From the NCBI GenBank assembly GCA_015039315.1, contig WIDE01000005.1, positions 400,833 to 464,832 of the forward strand: a stretch of DNA of 64,000 bases, read 5' to 3'. Below are positions 23,823 to 35,377 of this stretch, piece after piece. A program made the translations under genes and the position numbers. Origin of the DNA: Clavulina sp. PMI_390 (taxonomy: Eukaryota; Basidiomycota; Agaricomycetes; Cantharellales; Hydnaceae). Under the pieces are notes generated by a model. It ran no database searches, was not told the DNA's origin, and saw only the letters and a program-made list of their open reading frames with translations. Positions within the stretch are counted from its first letter, which is position 1. Each line of letters opens with the position of its first letter.

Positions 23823-23844
23823 CATCATCATCATCATCATCATC
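23823..23844. repeat. (CAT)7 microsatellite
   Basis: Seven tandem CAT units lie in the intergenic CT-rich stretch before the gene at 24370. Confidence 0.85.
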
Positions 23845-24369
23845 CCGGGAGTCAATCGTGCCTTGCCACCCAAAAAAGTGATATATCATATACATACACG
23901 TGCTCATTTGAGACATGGTGCCAAGTTGTCAAGGCTCAGTGGAGCTAGCTAAAAAGCAATTGCAACACACACTCTAGATCTCTGTCGCCCTCTCTCACTC
24001 GCTCTCTCGCGCGCGGCCACTATGAGATGTCACCGCGAAAAACTGTGAATCGGCATGCTCGTGCCCGGCAACCCAAAACCTATTCTTCTTGTCAGATTGT
24101 GTAACAGAAAGTAATCCCGCCCATTTGCATTTCGTGTGTTTCCATAGCCAACCACGGAAGATCGACACGAGACGATGTGCCGCTGACATAACGAGTCGGG
24201 TGTCATGCCTTGGGTGCATTCAATGTGTGGTGCCGAGGGGCGGATGACGACGCGCACCTCTGCTGTGCTTGTGCAGTGCAGCGTGCTTTTCACAACCACG
24301 ACCAACAAATTTTGGTCTGCTTGAGGAGCTTTTTAACTCTTGAGGAGGGTCAATCAGCTTGACTGAGAG

Positions 24370-26763
24370 ATGCTGTCGCGAGCAGCCGCCGCCTTGAAAG
24401 GCGTCGTGCGCTCTCAACAGCCTCTCGCCAGGCGAGGTCACCCACCTGGTCCTGGCGGAGGTGTTATACATGCCTCTACTAGCACAACCCATGCCTCTCG
24501 ATTCCATACAGTATCCGCAGCAGCAGGCTCCCTGAATGCCGCTCTGTCTCGATCTGCCCCCGATGCATTGGCCCGCAAACTATTCGCGCATATCCTGACC
24601 CAACTCGAACTCGCCGTGCCTAACACTCTGCGTGCGGGCCAGCGCCAGTCTACCACGTCATCATCCATCATCCACAATGTCTTCCTTCGCGCACTCAAGA
24701 ACCTCACGAATAACTCGTTCATCTCTGCCGCGTACCACGGCCCCGTATCCACCCAATCTATCGCCCGAGGCCTGTCCCTGCCATCACGCATTGCCCTGTC
24801 CGGCCCCGCACGCACGCGAGCCTTTGGCGCACCATATTACTTTCCGCGCGTCCCAGGGAGCGGTGCTGGCGGTGCTTCTGCCGCGTCCCCATTCGGGCGC
24901 GGCCCTGCAGCTGTGACGCACGTCGGGCTCGGCGCAGCCAGGAACTTTAGTACGGGTGCAGTTCATGCAGGCCGCCCCGTCTTCGAGAACCTGGTCCAGA
25001 ATGTCCCAGTGCTTATGCGTGCCCTGTGCGAGGCGGATCTCGATCTCAAAGTCGGGGATGTCAACACCCTGCGCAAGAAGCGCTCGTTCACTCGTATCAA
25101 TGCTGCTGCTCGTCTGAACAACAAGGACAATAAGCTTCAGCAGCCACTTCATTTCTCCACTGTCCCACAACCCTCGTCGTCGTTGTCGTCTCCAGTCGAC
25201 AGTGAGAACAAGACTGGGACGATCCCTTCTTCTTCCTCTGTGAAAAAATCCAAGGCCGAGCGCCGTCGTGCCGAATTCGAGCGATTCTTCGGCACCGGGT
25301 CATCCTCGTCGTCCTATCATTCCTCTGCCTCGGCATCAGGAGAGAATTACTCCCCCGACGAGCCATTCATCACGACGCTCTCAATCCCACTCGATCCTCC
25401 CAGCCACTCAACGAAGCGCACCCCACTTCCCGGATGGCAGAGCAACACCACCAATAATAACATTAGCATTAGCATTGATGCAAATCATCCCGCCGGCCGC
25501 AGTCCTGATGCATCGGCAGGCAGGATGATGCTGTATGACAGCAGTGGTGATAGTATTTTTGACAGCCACATGCATTCTTTGAGGAGTAACTCCGACGACC
25601 ACGATCACGACCACGCGACGAGTCCCGCCGGTATTCTCTGGCCGGATGAATTGCCTTCTTCTTCCTATCCTGATCGTGATTCTGCTCCCACCCCCGGTCC
25701 TCGTGGCGGAGCTGGAGCTGCAGATGGGGATCGAGATGAGCTGCTCTTGGGTCTCGATCTGATGCAGTCGATGCACGGTGCGTACGCCGAGCACGCACGT
25801 AATGTGTCAGGGCTGTTCGCAGCACTTGATGCAGCTGGCATCTGGACGCGTGGCGCCAGCTGCGATCAATACCGTCCTCCTCGTCGTGGGGGCTCTCACC
25901 ATTACGATTACGACTACCACGTGCGCATGCACGGGGAGGCTAGCGGCTTTGGTGATGTCATCCCCAAAGTCGTGGATGTGCGCTTTGACGGGTGGTCTGA
26001 GGAGAGTGTGTGTGACTTGCTGACCCGCCATGCATTTGTGCGCCTCACGCGCGCGCTCGAGTGGTGTGAGATCCGCAGTGTGGCCAAGTCGATCCTATCG
26101 TCTTCGTCTCACGCGACGTCGATCGCTATTGCCAATCCGTGGGATGGCGCCGTGTCAGTCCCTCGGCCCACGGGGTTGAGTTTAGGCTCAGAAGACTTTG
26201 ACATGGCGCGTGCTGGTCGCGTGGAGGAGGAAGACTTAGAGGCCCGATTTGGGGCCCCGGGGATCTCATTTGTGATGCCCACGCTGGATCTCTCCTTTGC
26301 GAGAGAAGATACATCATTCGATCGAGACAGTTTTGCGGGATATTCAGAGGACGAAGAAGAAGATACTGCATTCCCGAATCCTGCCGTGGAGCTCGAGCTC
26401 GACTCGATGATTGACCTAGAGTCGCATTGGGAGCACGATGGTGAGTCTATTGCCCTATCTGGACCCATTTTCTGGATGGCTGTATGCTTATCTTGATGCT
26501 TGCCCCACGTAGAATTACGTTCTACGAGTGGAACGCCGGAGCCAATGGAAATGGAGGACTACGCCTCGGTGTGGTCATCTGACGAGGAAGATGCCGATGC
26601 CTGGGTGCCTACCATCCAAAGTGCCTCTTCCACCTCGCGCTCAATGTCGTCTTACGATGATGTCGCGCGCTCCGAGTCTATTCGTGATGGAGACGCGTGG
26701 GGTCCCGACCCCACATCACGAATCGCATTCAGCTATCGCTATCTTGACGCGCACGGCTTCTGA
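24370..26763 (+). CDS. Probable mitochondrial protein of unknown function
   Basis: Two exons, 24370-26440 and 26513-26763, with a GTGAGT..CGTAG intron, give 773 residues. The N-terminus MLSRAAAALKGVVRSQQPLA is basic, rich in alanine and without acidic residues, as expected of a mitochondrial presequence. The conserved core near residues 195-240 reads AARNFSTGAVHAGRPVFENL, then VLMRALCEADLDLK, an element I associate with a basidiomycete family of unknown role. The rest is low in complexity: serine runs, a histidine/aspartate patch (DDHDHDHA), then GEASGFGDVIPKVVDVRFDG and LTRALEWCEIRS, which may form a small folded domain. The C-terminal exon is acidic and ends YRYLDAHGF. No catalytic motif is visible. 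Confidence 0.8.
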
Positions 26764-27231
26764 GGTCGAGACACGGTGTCATTTACTAGATCACCGCTTC
26801 GCTCTCCTACATACATTCGATGCCTCTACTCTCGCTTTTTCCTCTTTTCACTAACAGTGCCTGCCGAGATATGTTCTTCCTCATTCACGCCAACTCATAC
26901 ACGTTCCTTGATTGCTTTTTGTTCTTTCTCTCGTAATACCAACTTCAAATATACCGATTTGATTCATTGTGGCGAGTCACTTGTAGCCAATTTGGAATAG
27001 CACGGAGTTTAGTGGAAGGCCTGTTCAGGTCCAATCAAAGTGTTCGGAAAGACGCGTGCCGTGACTCAGACGAGACGCGTTGATGTTTCTTGTTTGGACA
27101 CGGCCACTCATAACAGCAGTAGTCATCTCCACAACTCTCGTGCTGCCTATCTTCTCATCCACGCGCCTTTTCGTTAATTATAACTCACGCCAAATCCTCT
27201 GACGGCGAGAACCAAATCAAGGAGATAAGAG
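26764..27231. promoter_or_regulatory. Upstream region of RAD18 with two MluI cell-cycle boxes
   Basis: Exact ACGCGT hexamers occur at 27052-27057 and 27075-27080, about 180 and 150 bases before the RAD18 ATG, with a third partial ACGCG near 27162. A TGACTCA-like word (GTGACTCAG) lies between the two boxes. ACGCGT is the MBF target in fungi and marks genes induced at G1/S, including DNA repair genes; the regulation of this gene is inferred. The first part of the region is the 3' end of the preceding gene. Confidence 0.5.
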
Positions 27232-29121
27232 ATGAATGACCTGGAGGACGTGACAGACCCAACAGACTTCTCTGGTGATGCGATGCAAGCTCTCGAGCGC
27301 GCGTTGAGATGTGCTGTATGCAAAGACTTTTTCGATAGTCCCGTGCTGCTACCTGCTTGTGGACATTCATTTTGTTCTATGGCAAGTTTCTCTTCATTCT
27401 AAATATGCTTCCCAAACTTATATGACGCGTGTCTGAACGTGTATCCCTTCTGTAGTGCATCAGAGATTGCTTCTTGCAGACGAGTAAAGCAGAGTGTCCT
27501 TCATGTCGAACCACGGGTTCTGCTAGTTCTCTTATAAAGAATTCGATGCTTGAGGATGCTATATTCGCGTATCGTGTAGCTCGGTATGTTCTTTTGTCTC
27601 ATGATGTGGTTCATCCGATGCGGCTACTGTCAGACCGCCTATCCGTACGCAAATGACTAATTCATCCATTCACTATCTTGTACGAGTAGCCCTACACTCC
27701 TCTCTGTGTTTGCAGAAGTCGAAGACCTCAAGCAAACTAATCAACGTCTCGTACGAGAAGGCAAGAAACGCGAGCTTCAGCGTGTGGCGTCCGATGAAGC
27801 AGCTTCGTCTGCTCGAGCCGCTAAAAGACCCAAGCTAGCACACAACTCTGCTACCTCATCCGAAACTGAAGTGGTCGTTCTTATCGACTCTGACGACGCA
27901 ACGGAAATGGATGTGGACTCGACTGGCCCATCGAGGTCCCAGCCCTCCTCGCCATCCAAGAAACGAGCACGATCGCCTATGGTTGTGGATGATTCCGGGG
28001 ATGACGACGACGACTCGCTCATGCTGACTCTACCGCCAGTCGCTGGTAGTAGCAGTCGAGCAGGGCCTTCCACGTCCAAAACTCGAGCATCTGGTTCCTT
28101 GAAGGGATCGAAGAAATCATCGTCCACTACTGACACCGATCCAATCGTTCCCTGTCCAATATGTGGGTCCGAGCTCCCCGTCAGCCAGATGGACCCACAC
28201 ATCGAAAACGGCTGTGCCTCGTTGGATAAGCAGGGCTCAGGCTCAAAGGCGGCTGCGTGGTCTAATCTGTTCTCGTCTGCTGCTTCAGGGAGTGGCAGCA
28301 ACGGGACTGGTGCCAGTTCTAGTGCATCCAAAGACAAGTAAGTGTGCTCATTTGCTTGCCTGGATTCCTCTGGGGATGATGGAGTCAAGGACCTGAGGAA
28401 CTGACTTTGTGTTGGACGGACAGGGGCAAGAAGAAAGCGATCACCGTGATCACAGATGATGACCCAGAGAAGCGCGACCCCATACCAAAGGTGACGTGGT
28501 CCCTGATGAAGGAGAAGGATGTCCGTGGCCTCCTCGAGGTAAGAATATGATATGCTTGTCAAAGTGATTCGCTCTAGACTCGCACTCATTCGGGCCGGAA
28601 TATGGTTCAGCAATATGGACTCCCGACAGATGGCGATCGCAAGAAGCACGAGCGCCGCTATGACAAGTGGATCCTATTACACAACGCGTCATTGGATACA
28701 GCTCGTGCCCGCAAGTCACTGGCTGCTTTACGGAAGGAGCTGCGAATTTGGGAGAAGACAGTTGATGCAGATGCCGCGGCTCGGAAGAAGAATGGGCCAG
28801 TGGACGCTCAAGAGCATCTGGTGTGTCCCTTTTCTTCCTTCTTGTTGCCACCCTTCAAATGCTCCCAAGAAGTGATGAGTGGGTTACTGACTATAAATGG
28901 CATGTGGGTGTTGATAGGCTTCGAACAAGGCACACATGGATCGGCTCGTGGCACAAGCCAGAGCGAGCATGCCGAAGCCGCAGCCGCCGGCATTGCCGTC
29001 ACATCCGGGGAAAATATCACAACAAGGGGTGGGTGATGATGATTCGGCAGCTACCGCGGTGCCTAGTCCGGCTCAGGCACTGTCATCGAGTTCGGGACAG
29101 GTCGTGGAAGGCACCGCATAA
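27232..29121 (+). CDS. RAD18: Postreplication repair E3 ubiquitin ligase RAD18
   Basis: Six exons (27232-27381, 27456-27583, 27690-28337, 28424-28538, 28611-28820, 28918-29121) give 484 residues. A RING finger starts at C27: CAVCKDFFDSPVLLPACGHS, then FCSMCIRDCF and CPSCR. A serine-rich linker with nuclear-type basic patches (PSKKRARSP) leads to the UBZ4-type zinc finger CPICGSELPVSQMDPHIENG followed by C. A SAP-type helix pair follows (KDVRGLLEQYGLPTDGDRKK), then a helix (ALRKELRIWEKTVDAD) in the region that binds RAD6. This domain order is diagnostic of RAD18, which ubiquitinates PCNA at stalled forks. The first intron uses a GC donor (ATG then GCAAGT), needed to read CSMCIRDC. The promoter carries MluI boxes. 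Confidence 0.93.
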
Positions 29122-29872
29122 ATAGATCTCAATCATAATTGTTCCCACGCCTTTGGCATAACGCAACGTTGCCGTCAGAATGATTGAGACTCAAATACGA
29201 ATACGAATCAGCCTTTAGAGTAATCAAAATCAAATGATGGAATGTGCCACCCGAATTGAGTCAGTTGTTTCCAAAGCCATGCGAAGCGGAGGCTGGGTCG
29301 TTATGATATGAACATCGGAATTCATTTGAGAGACTTGAGTGATATATGGAATAACCCAACATTTGTGAAGGTAGTCACAGCGAAAGAAGGTACAGACAGG
29401 CATTAAGTAGAAGGGATAACTCTTCGATTTCGAGCTGGTTTCTGGGGGCTACTTACATCGGGTGTAACTCTTCAACCACCTTACAGCTAGTCATCACTCG
29501 ACAACAGGTCAGAAAAGAGTCTAATCTATGTTGGAATCAACGTGGGATTAAGTTTTTCTTCAATGAAAAAGTCATGAAAGAGTTGCCGAGGGCTTAGAGG
29601 GCGCCTGGGGGTCGCAGGAGATTGGGGCGTTCGTAAGGCCAAAGTTTCGTAGTAACTCGCTTACTAAGCAAAGGATAATTCAGTTCGGGGGTGGGAATCG
29701 CTTGATCTCAGGAGGCGCTTACGGCGCAAGGTTGTCCGTCACATATACCAGCAAGAGTTGGTGTCTCGCCTTTTCCCTCTTACAACCACCTCAAAAGCCC
29801 CCCTTTTGACCCCTCCGTCCGTCGTACTTCCAAAATCCAGCTTTCCGCTCAGCAAACGACTTAGAAACACTC
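29122..29872. other. Intergenic region between RAD18 and histone H3
   Basis: These 751 bases hold the RAD18 3' end and the H3 promoter. A short CT-rich stretch lies near 29765-29830, just before the H3 ATG. I see no gene and no clear histone-specific element; no histone H4 gene lies on either side. Confidence 0.5.
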
Positions 29873-30864
29873 ATGGCCCGTACCAAGGTACTTCTCCCTC
29901 CTTTGCCGTGCCTCAAACACCCCTTGGGTCTCCCCAACGGGTCTCCGACGTCGCCAACGTGGCTTCGTCATCCGCAGTACACGTTCTGACCTTGTTTTTC
30001 TTCTTTTTCCTTTTTACATCAAAACTCTACCAATAACGAATGCTCTGCATACGCACCATTCTGCGTGGTGGTGTGTTTTTGGTGACTTTGGATGACTCGC
30101 GGTCGTCGTCCGCCTTCCTATTTTGGTAATCCGGCGCTTAATTAGGTAAGCAACACCGCTTGATATATCATATGAATGACTTGATACTTATGATATCTTC
30201 GCCTTCAGCAAACTGCTCGCAAGTCCACTGGTGGCAAGGCCCCCCGTAAGCAGCTCTCTACCAAGCAGGCTGCCAAGAAGGCCGCACCCGTACGTCGAGT
30301 TTCCCGTCGTTGTCAAGCTGTGAAAATACCGCATCATATTGACTATTGTTTGTTCGCTACGAAATTATATCGCGTGTTAATGTGCACCCGGATCCTCCGA
30401 CATGCCTCGTCCTCGATGTATAGGTCTCCGCCGGTGGTGTTAAGAAGCCCCATCGCTTCCGGCCTGGTACCGTCGCTCTCCGTGAGATTCGCAAGTACCA
30501 GAAGAGCACCGATCTCTTGATCCGCAAGCTCCCCTTCCAGCGTCTCGTCCGTGAGATTGCTCAGGACTTCAAGACCGACCTTCGCTTCCAGTCTTCTGCC
30601 GTCCTCGCTCTTCAGGAGGCTAGCGAGGGTGGGTTGCATATTCTTCATTGCTTTGTGAACCTTTGTCTGACTTGCCATCCATAGCCTACCTCGTCTCCCT
30701 CTTCGAGGACACCAACTTGGCTGCTATCCACGCCAAGCGTGTTACCATGTATGTTTGCCTCTTCTGACTTTCCTGGTTTTCCAGTCACTAAATACCTGGC
30801 CCCTCTTAGTCAACCCAAGGATCTCGCTCTTGCTCGTCGTCTCCGTGGCGAGCGCTCCGCGTAA
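29873..30864 (+). CDS. Histone H3 with an altered, longer tail around K27
   Basis: Five exons (29873-29887, 30209-30289, 30424-30628, 30685-30748, 30810-30864) give 139 residues; canonical H3 has 136. The tail to K18 is standard ([20 protein letters not shown]). It then reads [20 protein letters not shown], where ordinary H3 has ATKAARKSAPATGGVKKP. The ARKS motif at K27 is therefore replaced by AKKA, and two residues are added before the lysine that corresponds to K36. The fold region is normal: [39 protein letters not shown], and a C-terminus ending LRGERSA, one alanine longer than usual. It packages DNA in nucleosomes. Intron sites are good at every junction, and no alternative donor removes the extra residues. 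It could be the only or main H3 of this fungus, or a variant; copy number cannot be judged here. Confidence 0.95.
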
Positions 30865-31440
30865 ACTAGTGTTGGACTTGTTTTACACTACTGCCTCCTA
30901 CCCCCTTTACTTGTACACCCTTCTGTCTCTCCTTCCTATGTTTCATGATGAGTACTGAGGCCTCTGCGGTTGAGCATGTGAAGTATTGCGATTCGTCGTA
31001 GCTACCCGCTGGTCACTACCTATGCCAATCCCACGTCATGCTTCGCTACTTTGCCTACTCTTGTTGTTTACTGTAGCCTCTATCGTACTTATGTAAAATC
31101 AGCCGCCTAATCATCCCATCTCTACTCATGACACCTCATAATATCGTGTGCTTGCGTGAGCCTACGCCGCGCATTGTACCGTACACTCCAGCGGCGATAG
31201 CGTTACCGAAAGCGCATGAATCGTGATAAGAGGCTACGAATTATTGAATGGATGCAGTTTCGGCAACAAAAGACAGACGAGATTCGGATTTCTAAGAGGT
31301 AGAATGAGCTACAGTACGGTGAATAAAAATCGTCATTGGTGAATGCCCTCGTGTGTGATCGCAAGCCATACTGATGAGGCTAGATGAAGAATGAGATAAG
31401 TCTAGGCTACGAAAAAATGTCTGGACAAGAATGGTATCAA
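30865..31440. other. Convergent 3' region between H3 and the AAA ATPase gene
   Basis: These 576 bases hold only the two 3' ends. The H3 side is pyrimidine-rich. No open frame or RNA gene is evident. Confidence 0.5.
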
Positions 31441-34400
31441 TCATTGAGTAGTCGTAGGAGTAGCGGCAGGAGAAGGCAGCTCGATTAACGGCGTCTGTGC
31501 AGGAGCGCCCACACTCGCAGGGTCGCTTGACTCGCCAGGTTTACCGGTTGGGCCAAATCCGAAACGATCGCCCCACCCGCGGCGTTTCCTACCCTTGAGT
31601 GCGGCGCCCTCGCCGAATTCCTCGTTCCATCGCCGCAGAGCGCCAAGGGTACCGAGTGACTCGGAAGCGCTGGGTGTAATCTCTCGCAAAGCTTTAGCGA
31701 AATGCCGCGCCGCGAGTGTGCGGGTAGGGCTCGTTTCAGGTGAGGGAGATGTAAGGGATGCGAGGGTGGATAGGGTCGTGGAAGATGGTGATGGTGGTGA
31801 AGGGGATGGGGATGGGGCGGGCACGGTTTCAGGGGTGGTGTCCGGGGTGTCAGGCGACGGCGATGTAGGTGAGGTTTCGGATGGTGCAGAGATTGCTTTC
31901 ACCACGGTCTTTGAAGGGACTGCCCAAGGCACTTCTACTGATTCCTTGACAGCATCTAGAGCAGCAGCAATGCAGAGATCTACGGAGTAAGGCAGGGTGA
32001 GCATAAGCTTCAGGATGGTTGAGTCACATTGAACGAACATTTGAGATCTGAACCAGAGAAAGACTCAGTCTTTAGGCTGAGTGCCTTGAGATCAACGTCT
32101 TCAGCCAACTGTTCGTCACGCAGCAATATTCCGAGGATTTCTGTTTGTTTATTGCAATGTGATGATTAGAGCCAACCCTTCCAGTTATTGCGTTAGACTC
32201 ACCCTCTCGTTCTTTTGGCCCTGGGAGGTCCACAAGGATTCGGCGAGGCAGGCGGCGAAGAACAGCATCGTCCAGGTCAAAAGGCCTAACAAGGAGCGGT
32301 GGGTATAATGGAAATGGGTGTTATGGGAAAAGCAGTTCACCTGTTGGTTGCACCGATGACAATCACGCGAGAGTCTCTGGAAGTCTTGAGACCATCCATT
32401 TCTTGCATGAACTCAGTAATAATGCCCCTATGTGCCATCGTGCCACCGCTATCACGATTAGAGACTCGAGCGCCGAAAAGGGCATCAATCTCGTCAATGA
32501 AGACGACAGCTGGTGAAAGTCGCCTGGCGAGGGTGAACACACTACGAACAAGCTTCTCGCCTTCACCGACATACTGGAGTGTTTTAGAGCAAAAGGACTT
32601 AGTGGAACAGACAACCGCAATGGCGAAAATTTATCTACTTACCATGTCCATGACGTCGGATGGCTTGATAATCATCATACGGGCACCAGATTCGCGAGCG
32701 ATAGCTCGAGCGAGCAATGTCTTACCCGTACCAGGAGGGCCTGCAGCAAAGTCAGTACACCACACATTGTCTCAGCATCGACATGGACATACCAAACAGA
32801 AGAGCGCCCTCCATGGCATGAGTCTTCAAAATACCGGTCGAAAACGCCTGTGGGTAGAGGAGGGGTAGAGAGACCATGGTTCGTACAGCATCAATGGTGG
32901 ATGGAGGAAGATGCACAGATTTGAACGAGGTCGGCATAGTCGCTAGAGGATGTAAGGTAAGCGGAGGTAGCGTGAAAATGAGGTAGTTGGGCGGGATGAG
33001 CTTACCAGGGTCTACAATACAGCCTAATAACCTCTGCTCGTGCTGGTCGAGGTCAGGATCCTTGCGAACAGCCTCAATCACTTCGTCCACTACTGGCATA
33101 GGCCCATCAGATACCGCTTGAGCACCAAGTGGATCTTCTAGGTCCTTGAAGCTACTAAGCCCTTGGATCCATGCATTCCTCAAGCTCGTAGACTCGGCGT
33201 TGCTCTCAACTGAGCGCGACACCTGGTCCCAGGTAACCGTTGTCGGCTCAATGGAGGGGTCTACAGCCACTAACCCCTTTTCTGCAGCATGCGCAGAGAG
33301 GGCAGCGCCAACGACAGAGTCCGCAACGCGCTTGAGTTCCCTCCAAGGCTTGAACGTGTACAAGCATGAGTCAGTGAATGACACCGGTCGGGTAATGCTT
33401 GGTGGTTCAGGGAAAGTGGCAGACGCATTCGTGCTCCCCTCAGTGCTGGAGTCATGGTGCTCAGCGGCTTCTAGTGTCTCAACGACAGACTCGAGGTCAG
33501 GCGTGGGAGTACCAACTAGGTTACCACCAGCTTCTGCGACGGCAAGTTTGAGTGCAAGCTCGTTCGCTTTCAGCCTTTTCCTCATGCGAGTGTACCGCTC
33601 CAGACGCTCATTTCTTGCGCGAGGGACGAGCCCAACAACTCGGAAATAACCATCTGTTGGTGAAGCCTCACTGCCTGAGCCTTCGCCAGCGGGTCGTCCG
33701 AATGGGATTGCGATGAGATTACCCAGCGCCATCTCCGGTGATCCTGGTGGACGCCTTCCTGCAGTTGGGGAGGACGATGAAGAGGGGTAGAAGGGAGGGA
33801 TATCTTCTAATAGAGCTTCTGCCCCACGTTGCCATCTCCGAAGCCTATCTTTCAACCTGCGCTCCCTTGACAGACGATCTTTTTCAGACCAAGACTGCAT
33901 TTGAGCTGGAGGTTTGGGAGGAGGTGGGACGCGACCGCCATTTGCAATGAGCGAAAGAATGTTACTCGACATGCGAGGGGCGGGATGTGGAGCAGGTCCT
34001 TCGCTCAAAGGTGGACAAGACCCGAGTACGATGACGGTGGGCCCCGTAACAGGCGAAGTAGGCCTTGCCATGGGCCCTTGTCGCCTTGCGCGAACAGCAG
34101 CTTGCAGACCCGGGAACCATGCTGGCACATGCTCAGCAATGTGAGCATAATTCCGCACGTACACAATCCGAGGTCTCCGAAGCGCGTCAATATCCTTCTC
34201 GGGTGCATCAGGGGATGCAGGGCCTGTCAGATTGAGTAGATCATCGAAGAATGCTTTGACGCGTTGTGCAGAGATACTGCTTCCACGGGACATGGGGGAC
34301 AGCACGCCGCTCCCGCCTCTTGACGATCTCACGAGGGGAAGTGGTGAGTCTCCGGTGGGAATTTGTATGGTGAACGCAGCAGGGCCACCAAACATGATGG

Positions 34401-35276
34401 GAGACGAGGCATCATCATCTTCCTCGAGTTCTTCCTCGCGTCCAGACGCGCGCTTTGAACGTGGTGCGGAGGAGGTGGACGGCTCAGCAGAAGGATCTTT
34501 GAGTGGATTCTCCTGGAACTGTATCACAGATGCGGCTAAATGTTCATACGTTCATTTCAGTTCCTGAGAACACCGGCAAAAATTGGGGCAATCGACTCAC
34601 GCTTGCCATACATTCCGTGCTCCCCTGCACTCAATTCCACCGCATCGATGACTACAACGTCAGCCTTGGCTCGCTGAGCAAGGCTGCGAACAGTAGCATC
34701 GATGATGTAGTCGCCCCCTTCGATTGGGCAATAGAAACCAAGAGTCGGTTCGGCTGAGAGTCCGTTATTGGAGGAGTAGGTAGCTCGGTGTTGAGTCTGA
34801 GGATGCAGAGCCAGCAGAAGAGCCTCATAGGCATCCTGTAGCAGCCAAGGCTCTGGGAGACCAGCATCAAAGGGGTCTTCTCCGGGAGGGTATGGCGGGG
34901 GAGAAACAGGTGGAGGCGGATCGCGAGGCTGCCAAAGGATTTCTTTGAGATTTGCCCTCACAGGACTCGGGGTAGTGCTGCTGACATCTGCGAGTTCTGC
35001 CTCTGCGGTCTTGGCTGCAGATCGGGTGTATTTTCGCTTCACTTTTTCTGGAGTCGCAGTGTCGATTGAAGTGCCATCTTCTGTAGGTGGAGGAGTGGCA
35101 GATGAAGAGAGTTGCTGCTGCTGACTGTGAAAGCTTTCTGACAGACGCCCAGAGCCGCCTACAGAGCGGGGAAGTTTTCCTGACGACGAGGAAGAGAATG
35201 CTAATGCCTGTCGTATGGGTGCTGACCGCGCAAGATGGTGTCGCGGGTGGTGAAGGAGGGCCACTCGCGAGCGCAT
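31441..35276 (-). CDS. Mitochondrial AAA+ ATPase of the Msp1/ATAD1 type
   Basis: Eight exons (35276-34601, 34535-33006, 32942-32793, 32740-32643, 32573-32341, 32285-32203, 32140-32039, 31979-31441) give 1136 residues. The ATG at 35276 starts MRSRVALLHHPRHHLARSAP, a presequence-like, basic N-terminus. Residues 60-735 form a long, partly disordered region with proline runs. The AAA module follows: GPPGTGKTLLARAIA (from about 786), MYVGEGEKLVRSVF, Walker B VVFIDEIDALF (from about 840), GATNRPFDLDDAVLRRLP with the arginine finger, and GSDLKYLCIAAALDAVKE. This matches the Msp1/ATAD1 group, which extracts mislocalised tail-anchored proteins from membranes, but the protein is about three times longer than Msp1 and lacks an obvious N-terminal transmembrane anchor. 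It is likely mitochondrial; the substrate is unknown. Only 101 bases separate it from the divergent PIS1 gene. Confidence 0.9.
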
Positions 35277-35377
35277 TAGGACGCGCACTGAATTGTGTGA
35301 CACAGAGTGGCAGCTCCAAACAACCGTCAACAGCCGTCCAAAAAGTCACCTCCACTTCCACCTTCATTTGTTAGACC
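35277..35377. promoter_or_regulatory. Compact bidirectional promoter of the AAA ATPase and PIS1 genes
   Basis: Only 101 bases lie between the two divergent ATG codons. Both untranslated leaders and core promoters must share this space or extend into the opposite gene. No TATA box is visible. Confidence 0.6.

Larger units (their letters stand above)
23076..24369. promoter_or_regulatory. 1.3 kb divergent promoter region with strong purine/pyrimidine strand bias
   Basis: It separates two divergent genes. From 23100 to about 23310 the plus strand is almost all G and A, so the leader of the minus-strand gene is pyrimidine-rich, as in fungal core promoters. A TATATAAA box on the minus strand lies at 23362-23369, about 290 bases before that gene's ATG. 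From 23660 to 23820 the plus strand is CT-rich, again promoter-like, upstream of the plus-strand gene. No gene is seen. Confidence 0.6.

Noticed and set aside
27777..28649. 290-codon open frame on the minus strand across RAD18
   Set aside because: It overlaps four RAD18 coding exons and two introns, has no family resemblance, and its length follows from the serine-rich composition of the real gene.
27232..30864. RAD18 and H3 as a functional operon-like pair
   Set aside because: They are on the same strand but separated by 751 bases with separate promoters; adjacency alone does not show a joint role.
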